Of a DNA stretch of 27,603 nt, positions 14,663 through 23,372 are shown piece after piece (position 1 is the first letter of the stretch; each line of letters opens with the position of its first letter). Made by a program: the position numbers and the translations under genes. The stretch comes from an uncultured Methanobrevibacter sp. (GTDB lineage: Archaea; Methanobacteriota; Methanobacteria; Methanobacteriales; Methanobacteriaceae). The stretch covers positions 1 to 27,603 of the forward strand of contig NZ_OMWD01000028.1 in assembly GCF_900314695.1 (NCBI RefSeq), written 5' to 3'. The notes beneath the pieces were generated by a model. The model saw only the letters and a list, made by a program, of their open reading frames with translations, did no database searches and had not been told where the DNA came from.

Positions 14663-16228
14663 TCCTTTAAATGGGTTTGAACTGTCATAGGTCTTGCCGT
14701 TGACGGTTAGCTTGTAGTTTCTGTAGTCAATTTTCCCGGATACTGCTAGAGAAGATAGTGAACTGTCACCGGTCAGTGTCCAGGTTGATCCGTCAGCAAC
14801 ATTGATGGTGGTGTTTCCGGTTGAGTTGACGGCACCTTTAAATTCGGTATTTTTCATGGTCCAGTTGAGGGAACTGATATTATCTACAATAACGTTTCCG
14901 TCTATTTTTTCACTGTCTGTGTTTAACTCAGCATTTCCGCCGTTGGAACCTGTAGTTCCCCATTGGTTTTGGCTTGAAACTTCTAGAAATGTTCCGCTTC
15001 CAAAGCTGAATTCGGTATTCTTCAAATCGATTACGCATGCTGTGTTGGTTACATGAAACATCGGAGCCTCTTTATAGACTGATGATTCCTGCGGAATTGT
15101 TAGTTTTGAGTCTTTTGCTGTGAAATGTGATGTTCCAACATCAGCGTCACCGCTCATACTTTGATATATGAATATTCCACCCAAATCAACATAAGCGTCA
15201 CCATCTTTTCTGTTACCTTCACTGTAGCCTGACAAATCGGAATTTGTAACCTCAATGGAATTTTTACCTTCGATACATGCAATTTGAGATACGTAGGATG
15301 TTCCTTTGGTATTGTCAACGGTAATGTTTCCGGTTGAATAAATTAAAGGTGATCCTCTGCCGCTGGTTTTGCTGACGCCTGTATTGATTTCAGAGTTTTT
15401 GACGTGCACTTCACCTTCACCCCTGTCGGTTGCAAGAGCAGCGCAGCTTTGACCGTCGGTATTGATGATAACGTTTTCGGCATTGATTTTGCCTTTGTAG
15501 GTTGCATCAAGACCTCTTGACTTGTCGGAGTGTGTTGTGATTTTAACGTTTTTAATGGTGGCTTCAGTATTTCCGCTCACGTCACTTGCACCGGATGGGT
15601 CTCCGCCACTGTTTCCAGGAGCCTGTCCGCCTTCACCGGATGGCATTTCAGGAGGCTGTCCTCCGGCACCGCCTTGTGAATTATTGCCACCATTTCCGGT
15701 TGCTTCTGGAGGCTGTCCTCCAGCACCTCCCTGGGATGAATTTCCTCCGGCTGCTTCAGGAGGTTGTGAGCCTTCAGAAGACCCTCCCTGTGAAGAGCTG
15801 CTGGTGGAAGCTTCGGAATTGGTTACAAAAATACCGTTTGAACCTTTTGAATTTGTATTTATTTCAACATTTGAAATGTCCAATGTTGCGTTGGTGTTGA
15901 CCAGAATAGCGGAGTTGACACCGTAGAAGTCAGCATCATCTCCTGAAGTCGCAGTATCACCAGTTTTATTGATCAATGAATCTTTTATGGTTAATTTACC
16001 ATTATTTGTTACTAAAATAGAATTCAAATCACTTGAACTGGCAGAAACCAATCCTTTTTCCTTTGAATCTTCACTATCATTTACTACAATATTTCCCATG
16101 TCTTTAAGTGCATTTGCATCGATATTGACAGAATTTCCTACTTGTGATGAAGTATTGTTTGAAAGTGCAAATGCCCCTACAATAATAATCACGACTGCAA
16201 TTGTTGCAATCAATAGTTTTCTGTTCAT
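14660..16228 (-). CDS. Secreted adhesin-like beta-solenoid protein with Gly/Pro/Gln-rich linker
   Basis: The 522-residue protein has an N-terminal signal or anchor segment (LLIATIAVVIIIVGAFAL) and then a repetitive Asn/Thr/Ser-rich region. That region has recurrent short strands of the type LDISNVEINT, IKNVKITT, AENVIINT and VKNSEINT, as in right-handed beta-helix or solenoid surface proteins. From memory, the mid-part (RGLDATYKG, CAALATDRGEGEV, YSTGNITVDN, EGKNSIEVTNSDLSG, QSMSGDADVGTSHFTAKDS) closely resembles a family common in gut Firmicutes and Actinobacteria. A low-complexity linker (about residues 138-214) repeats SQGGAGGQPPE. The start at 16228 fits a TATA box at 16251-16260. A Met six codons upstream (16246) is possible. 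A carbohydrate-binding or adhesive role outside the cell is likely. Confidence 0.85.
   Translation of the reverse strand: MNRKLLIATIAVVIIIVGAFALSNNTSSQVGNSVNIDANALKDMGNIVVNDSEDSKEKGLVSASSSDLNSILVTNNGKLTIKDSLINKTGDTATSGDDADFYGVNSAILVNTNATLDISNVEINTNSKGSNGIFVTNSEASTSSSSQGGSSEGSQPPEAAGGNSSQGGAGGQPPEATGNGGNNSQGGAGGQPPEMPSGEGGQAPGNSGGDPSGASDVSGNTEATIKNVKITTHSDKSRGLDATYKGKINAENVIINTDGQSCAALATDRGEGEVHVKNSEINTGVSKTSGRGSPLIYSTGNITVDNTKGTSYVSQIACIEGKNSIEVTNSDLSGYSEGNRKDGDAYVDLGGIFIYQSMSGDADVGTSHFTAKDSKLTIPQESSVYKEAPMFHVTNTACVIDLKNTEFSFGSGTFLEVSSQNQWGTTGSNGGNAELNTDSEKIDGNVIVDNISSLNWTMKNTEFKGAVNSTGNTTINVADGSTWTLTGDSSLSSLAVSGKIDYRNYKLTVNGKTYDSSNPFKG
15587..15817 (-). repeat. Low-complexity repeat encoding SQGGAGGQPPE units
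   Basis: Within the adhesin-like gene, about 77 codons encode a Gly/Pro/Gln/Ser/Glu-rich linker. SQGGAGGQPPE occurs twice, 20 residues apart, with partial copies GSQPPEAAGGN and PPEMPSGEGG on either side. It separates the N-terminal strands from the main solenoid and is a likely site of length variation. Confidence 0.8.
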
Positions 16229-16250
16229 AAGAGTAATAACTCGCATGTTG

Positions 16251-16260
16251 TATTTAAAAA
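16251..16260 (-). promoter_or_regulatory. Putative TATA box for the adhesin-like gene
   Basis: On the minus strand the sequence reads TTTTTAAATA, centred about 27 bases before the ATG at 16228. This suggests a leaderless transcript and supports that start. Confidence 0.4.
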
Positions 16261-16289
16261 TTTGGATAATATTTAGACAATGTCGTTAC

Positions 16290-19200
16290 CTATTTTCTTA
16301 ATTTCAGCATGTTTTTTAAATCGTTGGTGTTCATCTCGGTAATGAATGTCTCTCCGTTTCCTACGGTCAATTGGGCCAGTTCCTCTTTATCATGAATCAT
16401 TTCGTTGATTTTTTCTTCAAATGTGCCTTTGGTGATGAATCTGTAAACCATTACATTTTCCTTTTGTCCGATTCTGTATGCCCTGTCTGTTGCCTGGTTT
16501 TCAACTGCCGGATTCCACCACAAATCATAATGGATTACATTTTGAGCGGCAGTCAGGTTAAGTCCGGTTCCTCCGGCCTTTAGGGAAATGATGAAAATCC
16601 TGTTTTGAGGGTTATTCTGGAATTTCTTAATCTGTTCGTCTCTTTTCGAACGGCTTAGGGATCCATGCAGGAACAGCACTTCCTCACTGAACTTGTCTTC
16701 AACCAGTTTTTTAATAATCTCGCCCATTTTAACGTATTGGGTAAAAATAAGGACTTTTTCATTGGCTTGAAGGATATTTTCCAATGTGTACATCAAGACT
16801 TCCGTTTTCCCGGATTCGCCGATGTCTTGCGTACTGTTTTTTGTAAACTGTGAAGGATGATTGCAGATTTGCTTTAATGAATTTATCAATTTAAGAACCA
16901 GTCCTCTTCTTTTAATTCCTTCATTTTCCTCTACTTCCGCCATTGACGAGTCAAGGGTTTCCTTGTAAAGCGCAACCTGCTCTTTGGTTAAATTGCAGTA
17001 GATGTCATTGACGATTTTATTGGGCAAATCCTTGATGATGTTCTTGTCGCTTTTAAGACGCCTTAGGATAAATGGCTGTGTGATTTGCCTGAAGTTGTTT
17101 AAAGTGTCCTGGTTTTTCTCCTTTTCAATCGGGACAATGTAATTCTGCCTGAACTTCTTGAGGCTTGTCAGATATCCTTTGTTTGTAAAGTCAAAAATGC
17201 TCCAGTATTCGGATAACCTGTTTTCAACGGGGGTACCGGACATTGCAATTTTATGCTTTGCCTTTATTGACTTGACCGCTTTTGTCTGTTTTGTTCCTGG
17301 ATTTTTGATGTTTTGTGCTTCATCGATAATGCATAGGAACCATTTATGCCTTTTGAACTTTGCAAGGTCGCTTCTTAGGACTCCATATGATGTCAGATAA
17401 ACGTCATATTTCTTCTTGGTGAATCTTCTGTGTGTCCCGTGGAAAATGTATGAGGTCAAATCCGGCGTGAATTTTCTGATTTCCTCCTGCCAATTTGTAA
17501 GCAGGCTTGTCGGGGCAATGACCAATACATGTTCCTTTTCAAGGTAACCTTCCTGCTTTAAGTATTGGATGGCCGTTAAAACCTGCAGGGTTTTTCCAAG
17601 ACCCATGTCGTCGGCCAGTATGCTTCCAAACCCTGTCCTGATGTTTTGAACAAGCCAGGAAAATCCTCTTTTCTGATAGTCCCTCAGCTTGGCGGTAATG
17701 TTTTGTGGAACATTGATGTCATCGAATTGTGTGATGCTTTCTATAAGCTCGTCAAAGTCCCCATCTACTTCAACATCACCTTCCATTATCTCTCCGCTCA
17801 GCACGGCTTTTGTAATGTCATGGCGATTCAGCTTTTCAGGCAGCCTGTCAATCTGCTTTATCAGGGATTTCACATCCCTTTCATCAAGCATTACGAATTC
17901 ATTGGCAATCTTGACAAGGCCTTTTGATTTTTCGGCAAGTCTTTTGAATTCTTCAGGCGAACAGCTCGTATTTCCGATTGCAACTTTCCAGTTGAAGCCT
18001 GTAAGGTCATTGAACGTAATGTATGACTGCTCGTTTTGTGAAGTGATGTCCAGTTTGAGCTTTGGTTTGAAGATTTTCTGCAGGCTTTTTGGCAGAATAA
18101 TTTTAAGTCCCATTACTTCAAACAACGGCAAAGTATTCAAAAAGAAATTCGTGAAGTCATCTAAATTCAGCTTGAGATTTTCATTTAAGCTGAGGGTGTC
18201 GTTGAATTTCGGATAGATTTCATTGATGATGTATGTGTCCTTAAGAAGATTTGTCTTTAACAGCGGGTCATTGGTTTTTCCGATTGCATCATAAATGTTT
18301 TCCATCTCGTCATTGACGCAGATGTCCACATCAAATCCCCTGGCGGTCTCTTCAACAAGAAGATACAAGTCATAATCCCTTGAACTGATTTGAAACCTGC
18401 TTAGCCATTGGCTGATTGCTTCAGGGGTTGTTGGGGATTTCTTGAACTTTTGCGGCTTTATAAAAAATAATCTGAAGACATCTTCCCCGTAATTTTTCTT
18501 GATTGCCTGTGACGTGCCCTGACTCAGGTATTTTTCGAAAAATCCCTTCACAAACAGGCTGGCCGCCGTGATGATCTGGTCTTTTCTTGAGATTTTGGAG
18601 TTTTTAAAGGTAATTAATTCATCAGGACATTGTGCAGTTAGGGAATCAATGATTTTGGAGATTTCCCTATCGAATATTGCTGGAATCCATCTGATGTGAT
18701 ATGCTTTGCTGGATTTGAAGAGTTCCGGAATAAGAGCATGCTTTTTAATCAGCTCCCGACTGAACTGATAGACCATATTCATGAATCTGATGTCCTTGTT
18801 GAATTTGGTGATGTTGCTTTCGCCAAGTTCTGTGAAAAATCCAAAAAGCAAAGCTTCATCGGTGATGGGACAGGTCCTGTCTGTTGTGATTTTGGAAATT
18901 TCATAGTTGTTGTTGATGTTTAGCTTGAACTCCTCCCATTGATTAGGCATGCCCCAGCGCTTAAGAAATATTTCCTCCAGCCAATCGACATATTCATCTT
19001 CACTGCCTTTAAAGTTATCATAGTCAAAATCAACTTTGACATACCATTCATAGGTTCCCCATCCTTGGCGAGTGTAATTTTCGCAGCGTTTTTTACTGAA
19101 TCTGGCCATGGATTTGTAGATATTGTCTAAAATGCTTTTAAAATCCTTTGAGTAAAAGACAGGATTTTCATCCAGAAGCTGAAAAATCTGTGCGTGTAGG

Positions 19201-19814
19201 TCTGGGATTTTTGAAAAGTCAAGCTGTGAATCCTCTGGGGTGTCTGAGTTTTCAAAAAGCTCTGAAATATCCTTGACGCTTGTTGGTTCAATTTCCAGGT
19301 TTAGGGAGTCAAGCAAATCAAGGCCTCTAAGCTTAAAAATAAGAAATGGATCTTTGTCAATTTCCAATGCAATCATATAAACCAATCCTGCAATGTGCTT
19401 GCAGATTGTAGCATAATCTGGGCAGTTGCAGTCAGTGTTCAAATCCTTGTGTGAAGTCGGAAAAACGTTGACTTTATGGCTTTTCAAAAGGTCATAGACT
19501 TCACGGGGAAGCTTGCGGTTTAAAAGGGCAGACATTACTGTGGGATTTTCATAGATTGCTTTGATTATGGTGTTTTTTTCACTCTGGCTGAACTGCTTGA
19601 ACTCAACGCTGACATTATAGAAGCTCTGATAATTTCCCTTGACTTTGGCCAGGGCAAGATTGTCGTTGATTATGATGTCATAAACACGGCCTGTGTTTGC
19701 ATAGGTTTTTCCACGGCCGATGCGGTTGGTGTAATCCACTCCCTTAAGGGCATCCAGCCATTTTTCTCCCCACCATGTTTTTGTGATTGGTCTTGAAGCC
19801 ATTTCAATCATCAT
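16290..19814 (-). CDS. SNF2-family ATPase/helicase with N-terminal SWIM zinc finger
   Basis: This 1174-residue protein joins a SWIM zinc finger to a full SNF2/RapA-type ATPase. The N terminus TKTWWGEKWLDAL is typical of SWIM proteins. The zinc ligands are Cys129, Cys131, Cys138 and His140 (CXCX6CXH). After about 550 residues that I do not recognise come motif I ADDMGLGKT (near 740), DEAQN (near 831) and SGTPVENRLSEYWS. The second RecA lobe has LHGSLSRSKRDEQIKKF, SLKAGGTGLNL and WWNPAVENQATDRAYRIGQ (near 1108). All helicase motifs look intact. It probably translocates on double-stranded DNA to remodel protein-DNA complexes. The true start may be Met5 (19802), where MASRPITKTWW begins. A stand-alone SWIM gene lies just upstream. 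Confidence 0.95.
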   Translation of the reverse strand: MMIEMASRPITKTWWGEKWLDALKGVDYTNRIGRGKTYANTGRVYDIIINDNLALAKVKGNYQSFYNVSVEFKQFSQSEKNTIIKAIYENPTVMSALLNRKLPREVYDLLKSHKVNVFPTSHKDLNTDCNCPDYATICKHIAGLVYMIALEIDKDPFLIFKLRGLDLLDSLNLEIEPTSVKDISELFENSDTPEDSQLDFSKIPDLHAQIFQLLDENPVFYSKDFKSILDNIYKSMARFSKKRCENYTRQGWGTYEWYVKVDFDYDNFKGSEDEYVDWLEEIFLKRWGMPNQWEEFKLNINNNYEISKITTDRTCPITDEALLFGFFTELGESNITKFNKDIRFMNMVYQFSRELIKKHALIPELFKSSKAYHIRWIPAIFDREISKIIDSLTAQCPDELITFKNSKISRKDQIITAASLFVKGFFEKYLSQGTSQAIKKNYGEDVFRLFFIKPQKFKKSPTTPEAISQWLSRFQISSRDYDLYLLVEETARGFDVDICVNDEMENIYDAIGKTNDPLLKTNLLKDTYIINEIYPKFNDTLSLNENLKLNLDDFTNFFLNTLPLFEVMGLKIILPKSLQKIFKPKLKLDITSQNEQSYITFNDLTGFNWKVAIGNTSCSPEEFKRLAEKSKGLVKIANEFVMLDERDVKSLIKQIDRLPEKLNRHDITKAVLSGEIMEGDVEVDGDFDELIESITQFDDINVPQNITAKLRDYQKRGFSWLVQNIRTGFGSILADDMGLGKTLQVLTAIQYLKQEGYLEKEHVLVIAPTSLLTNWQEEIRKFTPDLTSYIFHGTHRRFTKKKYDVYLTSYGVLRSDLAKFKRHKWFLCIIDEAQNIKNPGTKQTKAVKSIKAKHKIAMSGTPVENRLSEYWSIFDFTNKGYLTSLKKFRQNYIVPIEKEKNQDTLNNFRQITQPFILRRLKSDKNIIKDLPNKIVNDIYCNLTKEQVALYKETLDSSMAEVEENEGIKRRGLVLKLINSLKQICNHPSQFTKNSTQDIGESGKTEVLMYTLENILQANEKVLIFTQYVKMGEIIKKLVEDKFSEEVLFLHGSLSRSKRDEQIKKFQNNPQNRIFIISLKAGGTGLNLTAAQNVIHYDLWWNPAVENQATDRAYRIGQKENVMVYRFITKGTFEEKINEMIHDKEELAQLTVGNGETFITEMNTNDLKNMLKLRK

Positions 19815-19850
19815 ATTTAAGGTTAATTTAATAATATTCTGTTTTTGTAA

Positions 19851-19860
19851 TTATAAATAG
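19851..19860 (-). promoter_or_regulatory. Putative TATA box for the SNF2 gene
   Basis: On the minus strand CTATTTATAA lies 37-46 bases before the ATG at 19814, suggesting transcription separate from the upstream SWIM gene. Confidence 0.35.
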
Positions 19861-19936
19861 TTTTTCTTTGCTTTAAAGTCAATATTGTGGAGTAAGAACA
19901 ATTTTACATGATTTGGAAGTGAATGCAATCGTTTCA

Positions 19937-20704
19937 TTATAATACTATGCCATTAATTATGCTCATATTTCTTTCAACATATGCTCTTTCAGCATTGCTG
20001 AATTCACCGTTTTCAAGTATAAAATAAATATATTCCCTGTAATAGTATGCTATTTCATACCATGCATCATCATCCCAATAAATCTGGTCGTTGAATAAGT
20101 TCATTATATCATTCAGCAGCCTGTAGGCTAATCTGTATTCCTTTTGCTCAATTAGAGTGTATATGTCTTTTTTGATGAACTTCTTAAGGGGAGTTCTCAT
20201 ATTGTGGAGTTTATAGTATCCAAATTCCTTTCCTCCATTTCTTAAAATCCTTTTAAACTTTCTTTCATAGGCTTTAGAATCAATCATGGATTCTGTGCTG
20301 AATTGCTTGATGAAGTTGTATTTGAGTTTAGGGTCTTTTTTGAATTCTTTTTTTAGGAATTTCTTAAGTTTTGACTCGGATATTACCTTCAAATCTGCGC
20401 TGATGTCAATGTCTGCAATTTTTTCATGTTCATTGTCATCTGCGAAGTCTTCCAAGATTTCGGGAAATTCTTCTAAAAAATACAGCACTCCAGCCTCATG
20501 TGCGCAGGATGATTTTTTGGAACAGCTGCAGGACATGTCGAATAGTAAGTTGTCCTGCAAAACAAGTTCAACATTGAACTCATTTTTTGATTTGATACTT
20601 GCTTTGAAAGTGTAGCCATCATAGCTAATATTTTCAACATTGTTTTTGTATTTAAGTCCTTGTTTTAATGTTTTTTCATTGAAATTGTTTTTCCAACAGT
20701 TCAT
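19937..20704 (-). CDS. Stand-alone SWIM zinc-finger protein
   Basis: The 255-residue protein carries a SWIM finger with Cys59, Cys61, Cys67 and His69 (CSCSKKSSCAHEAG), preceded by the usual two beta-strands (YTFKASIKSKNEFNVELVL). The rest is helical, lysine-rich around residues 110-130 and tyrosine-rich near the C terminus, with no helicase motifs. SWIM domains bind DNA or proteins. Proteins of this build are often encoded beside SWIM-SNF2 ATPases. It starts after a perfect AGGAGGT and lies 122 bases upstream of the SNF2 gene in the same direction. I infer a partner role, but no partner is proved. The acyltransferase gene ends 24 bases upstream. Confidence 0.88.
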   Translation of the reverse strand: MNCWKNNFNEKTLKQGLKYKNNVENISYDGYTFKASIKSKNEFNVELVLQDNLLFDMSCSCSKKSSCAHEAGVLYFLEEFPEILEDFADDNEHEKIADIDISADLKVISESKLKKFLKKEFKKDPKLKYNFIKQFSTESMIDSKAYERKFKRILRNGGKEFGYYKLHNMRTPLKKFIKKDIYTLIEQKEYRLAYRLLNDIMNLFNDQIYWDDDAWYEIAYYYREYIYFILENGEFSNAERAYVERNMSIINGIVL

Positions 20705-20728
20705 GTTTACCTCCTGGATGTGGGCGTA

Positions 20729-21730
20729 TTATGCTCCACTGACTTTTTGGATATATGGTATCTTGCTGAATATGTATGGGAGCAGCCAGGATAGGAATAT
20801 AGTTGCAATAAACATCAATGGGAACAGTAATGTGGAATGAGGATTGATTTTTGACATGAACATGATTACGATGACATGTGAGAAGAACATTCCATAGCTG
20901 CAGAGGCTTATTGAACTGATTGCTTTTCCTATAAAATTGTTTTTAATTGAGTTGAATTTGTTTTCCTTGTCGAGGTATTCGATAAGCACATACATTCCGA
21001 TTCCCATGAATGCGATGATGATATTCTGATACATCAGGGTAAGTGTTGAAAATCCATAGGTTCTATCAGCATATACGAAAACGGCCAGTGAAACGATGAG
21101 AATTATCAGTCCGATTATCCACATCTTTCTGTTGCTGTATTTGAACTGTTTTGTAGACAGGTAATAACCTAAAACAGGATAACCGATAAATCCTGCAAAG
21201 TAATCAAGTTTAAAGTATGGAAATAGTGGATATAGGTTAAATGTGTTCAGTATTAGAAATATGAACCAGATAGCTAAGAAATATTTACAGCCTTTTTCAC
21301 CATATTCCCTAATGAAAACGTTAATCAGTGGTATGGCCAGATAGATTCCAATCAAAGTCCAGAAATACCACATTATGGAAGGATTTCCAATGAATACGTT
21401 CCACATGTAGGAGTATGGCTTGTGGAAATAGAAATTTGTCAGTGTGATTAATATCATCCAGAAGATAAACGGATAGATTATTCTGGCAAATCTTCTTTTC
21501 AGAAAGTCTCCGAGGCTGGGATAATCTCTATTTAAAAGTAGGGCTCCACTGATCATCAAAAATATCGGAACACCTATTCTTCCAATGTCATGGAAGGTTG
21601 TTCTTAGGATTTCTTCAGTTGGAAGAGCAACTGGGCCAAAATAGAAGTCAACATGACAGATTATCACGGCTATGATTGCGAATGCCCTTAAAAAGTCGTA
21701 GTAAAATATTCTATCTTTTTTGACTGCCAT
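20729..21730 (-). CDS. Membrane acyltransferase (acyltransferase family 3)
   Basis: The 333-residue multi-pass protein of the acyltransferase-3 (OafA/WecH-like) family adds acetyl or other acyl groups to surface sugars. The N terminus reads FYYDFLRAFAIIAVIICHVDFYFG with the characteristic Arg and His in the first membrane segment. IGVPIFLMISGALLL follows near residue 55, then FLKRRFARIIYPFIFW and some ten hydrophobic segments in all. It ends four bases after the flippase stop on the same strand and is probably cotranscribed with it, which places it in surface-polysaccharide assembly. The acceptor is unknown. Confidence 0.92.
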   Translation of the reverse strand: MAVKKDRIFYYDFLRAFAIIAVIICHVDFYFGPVALPTEEILRTTFHDIGRIGVPIFLMISGALLLNRDYPSLGDFLKRRFARIIYPFIFWMILITLTNFYFHKPYSYMWNVFIGNPSIMWYFWTLIGIYLAIPLINVFIREYGEKGCKYFLAIWFIFLILNTFNLYPLFPYFKLDYFAGFIGYPVLGYYLSTKQFKYSNRKMWIIGLIILIVSLAVFVYADRTYGFSTLTLMYQNIIIAFMGIGMYVLIEYLDKENKFNSIKNNFIGKAISSISLCSYGMFFSHVIVIMFMSKINPHSTLLFPLMFIATIFLSWLLPYIFSKIPYIQKVSGA

Positions 21731-21734
21731 ATTA

Positions 21735-23168
21735 TCACTTGTTTTTGCCTAAAATCTCTTTTATAATATACATATCGTCATCATCGAAGACTCTTAATAA
21801 GTAAACTACTCCAAAGTAAATTATTATTCCTGCTGGAATTGCTACTAACATATTTAAGTTTAGGTAATGAAGTGCAATTCCTAAAATTCCCGCCCCTGTT
21901 ATGATTTTTATTAAATCATAATATAACTTCTTGTTAGGTTTATATCCTATTTTATGGATTACATATTTTTGTATAATTACAATTAAAATATCGCTTATTA
22001 CGGTTGTCATTGCTGCTCCAATATAAGAAAATCTTGGAATTAAAATGAAGTTTAGAATGATATTAAAAACTGCGGCAATAGCATATATTTTTGTAACGGT
22101 GACTTCTTTATGTGCTGATTGTAATAGTATATTTCCTGGGCTTGCAACAAATAAAAGACAAACTGTCCAAATCAAGATGGATAATGTTGGAGCTGAATCA
22201 ATGTATTCTGGACCATAAATCAATAATATTATATCTGTTGAATAAATCATGGTAGCCATGGCCAAGGGTATCATTATTAACATTAAATACTTAATTGATT
22301 TTTCATAACTTGTTTCTAAAAGTTTTTCATCATTTTTAAAAAATTTGCTCATTACAGGAAATATCACTGCGGTATATGCTGTATAGAGCAATGTTATGAC
22401 ATTAATTAATTTGTATGATGCACTATATATTCCAGTAGCAAAATTTCCAATAATATTTTCTAGCATTATTATGTCAACTGAATAATAGATGGAGTATAAT
22501 ACTCCAGTTATTGCAAAAGGAATAGAATACATTGTGATTTTTTTACAAAATGATTTATCGAATTCAAAGCTAGGTTTTGTTATATGTTTTGTAAAACTGA
22601 TATAAACATATATTAATGCTATGAAATTTGATATTAAATAAGCAAATGTTATTCCTAAAAGTCCCAAATCACTAAAAATAGCTAATAAAATAAATATTAA
22701 CAATATCAAGTTTAATAATGTATTTCCAATTCCTTGGTATTTTCCTTTTTCAAATGCTTGAAATCCACCGTTTATTAAATCAATAAATGATTTAATTATC
22801 ATTTCTAAAGTAAAAAGAAGGGTTATAATAATAGTTGCTTCATCACATTTCATTATCAATAGTAGAATTAATGTTAAAATAGCTGTAAAGATAGCAAAGA
22901 CACTTTTCAATGGGATTGCATTGCCTAAATATTTGGGTGCAGAATCATAATCTGTTGCAATATGTCTCACAATATGTCTACTAACTCCAAAATCTATCGT
23001 AATTGATAAAATCCCTGTTAATGATGTTGCAAATCCTAAAATACCATAATCATGAACTCCAAGATATCGGGCTATTACTATAGTCCATATAAATCCACAA
23101 ATGCTTGCTATAATTTGTGAAATTAAAATCCAACTCATGTTATGGAATATTGTTTTTATTTGGCTCAT
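21735..23168 (-). CDS. Polysaccharide flippase (MOP superfamily)
   Basis: The 477-residue protein with about 12-14 hydrophobic segments is a Wzx/RfbX-type flippase of the multidrug/oligosaccharidyl-lipid/polysaccharide exporter superfamily. It moves lipid-linked glycans across the membrane. The N terminus MSQIKTIFHNMSWILISQI and the following YLGVHDYGILGFATSLTGIL are typical, as is the repeated hydrophobic pattern up to the Lys-rich C terminus. The acyltransferase gene follows by four bases. By eye the gene is more AT-rich than the hemD-glf region and uses A/T-ending codons heavily, which may point to a separate origin of the surface locus. Confidence 0.93.
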   Translation of the reverse strand: MSQIKTIFHNMSWILISQIIASICGFIWTIVIARYLGVHDYGILGFATSLTGILSITIDFGVSRHIVRHIATDYDSAPKYLGNAIPLKSVFAIFTAILTLILLLIMKCDEATIIITLLFTLEMIIKSFIDLINGGFQAFEKGKYQGIGNTLLNLILLIFILLAIFSDLGLLGITFAYLISNFIALIYVYISFTKHITKPSFEFDKSFCKKITMYSIPFAITGVLYSIYYSVDIIMLENIIGNFATGIYSASYKLINVITLLYTAYTAVIFPVMSKFFKNDEKLLETSYEKSIKYLMLIMIPLAMATMIYSTDIILLIYGPEYIDSAPTLSILIWTVCLLFVASPGNILLQSAHKEVTVTKIYAIAAVFNIILNFILIPRFSYIGAAMTTVISDILIVIIQKYVIHKIGYKPNKKLYYDLIKIITGAGILGIALHYLNLNMLVAIPAGIIIYFGVVYLLRVFDDDDMYIIKEILGKNK

Positions 23169-23372
23169 TAAATCACTATATTAATGTTATGTTAAATAAT
23201 AAATTGAAGTTTCATAAATTTAAATGTTTAGAAAAATCAATTGCATATGGTAATGCGGTTATTTTTCTATTGAATCATTAAATTATTTTTTTCAATTATA
23301 GTGTATTAATTGATGTAGAAAAATTAAATGGATAATAATTTTTTATTTGCAACTATTTTAATAAATATTCAA

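Noticed and set aside
15522..15926. Pro/Cys-rich open frame opposite the adhesin linker
   Set aside because: It is an artefact of the repeat on the other strand; the coding-strand protein is coherent and secreted.
17689..18216. 175-codon open frame opposite the SNF2 gene
   Set aside because: It is a shadow of the SNF2 coding frame, Ser/Phe-rich with no start signals.
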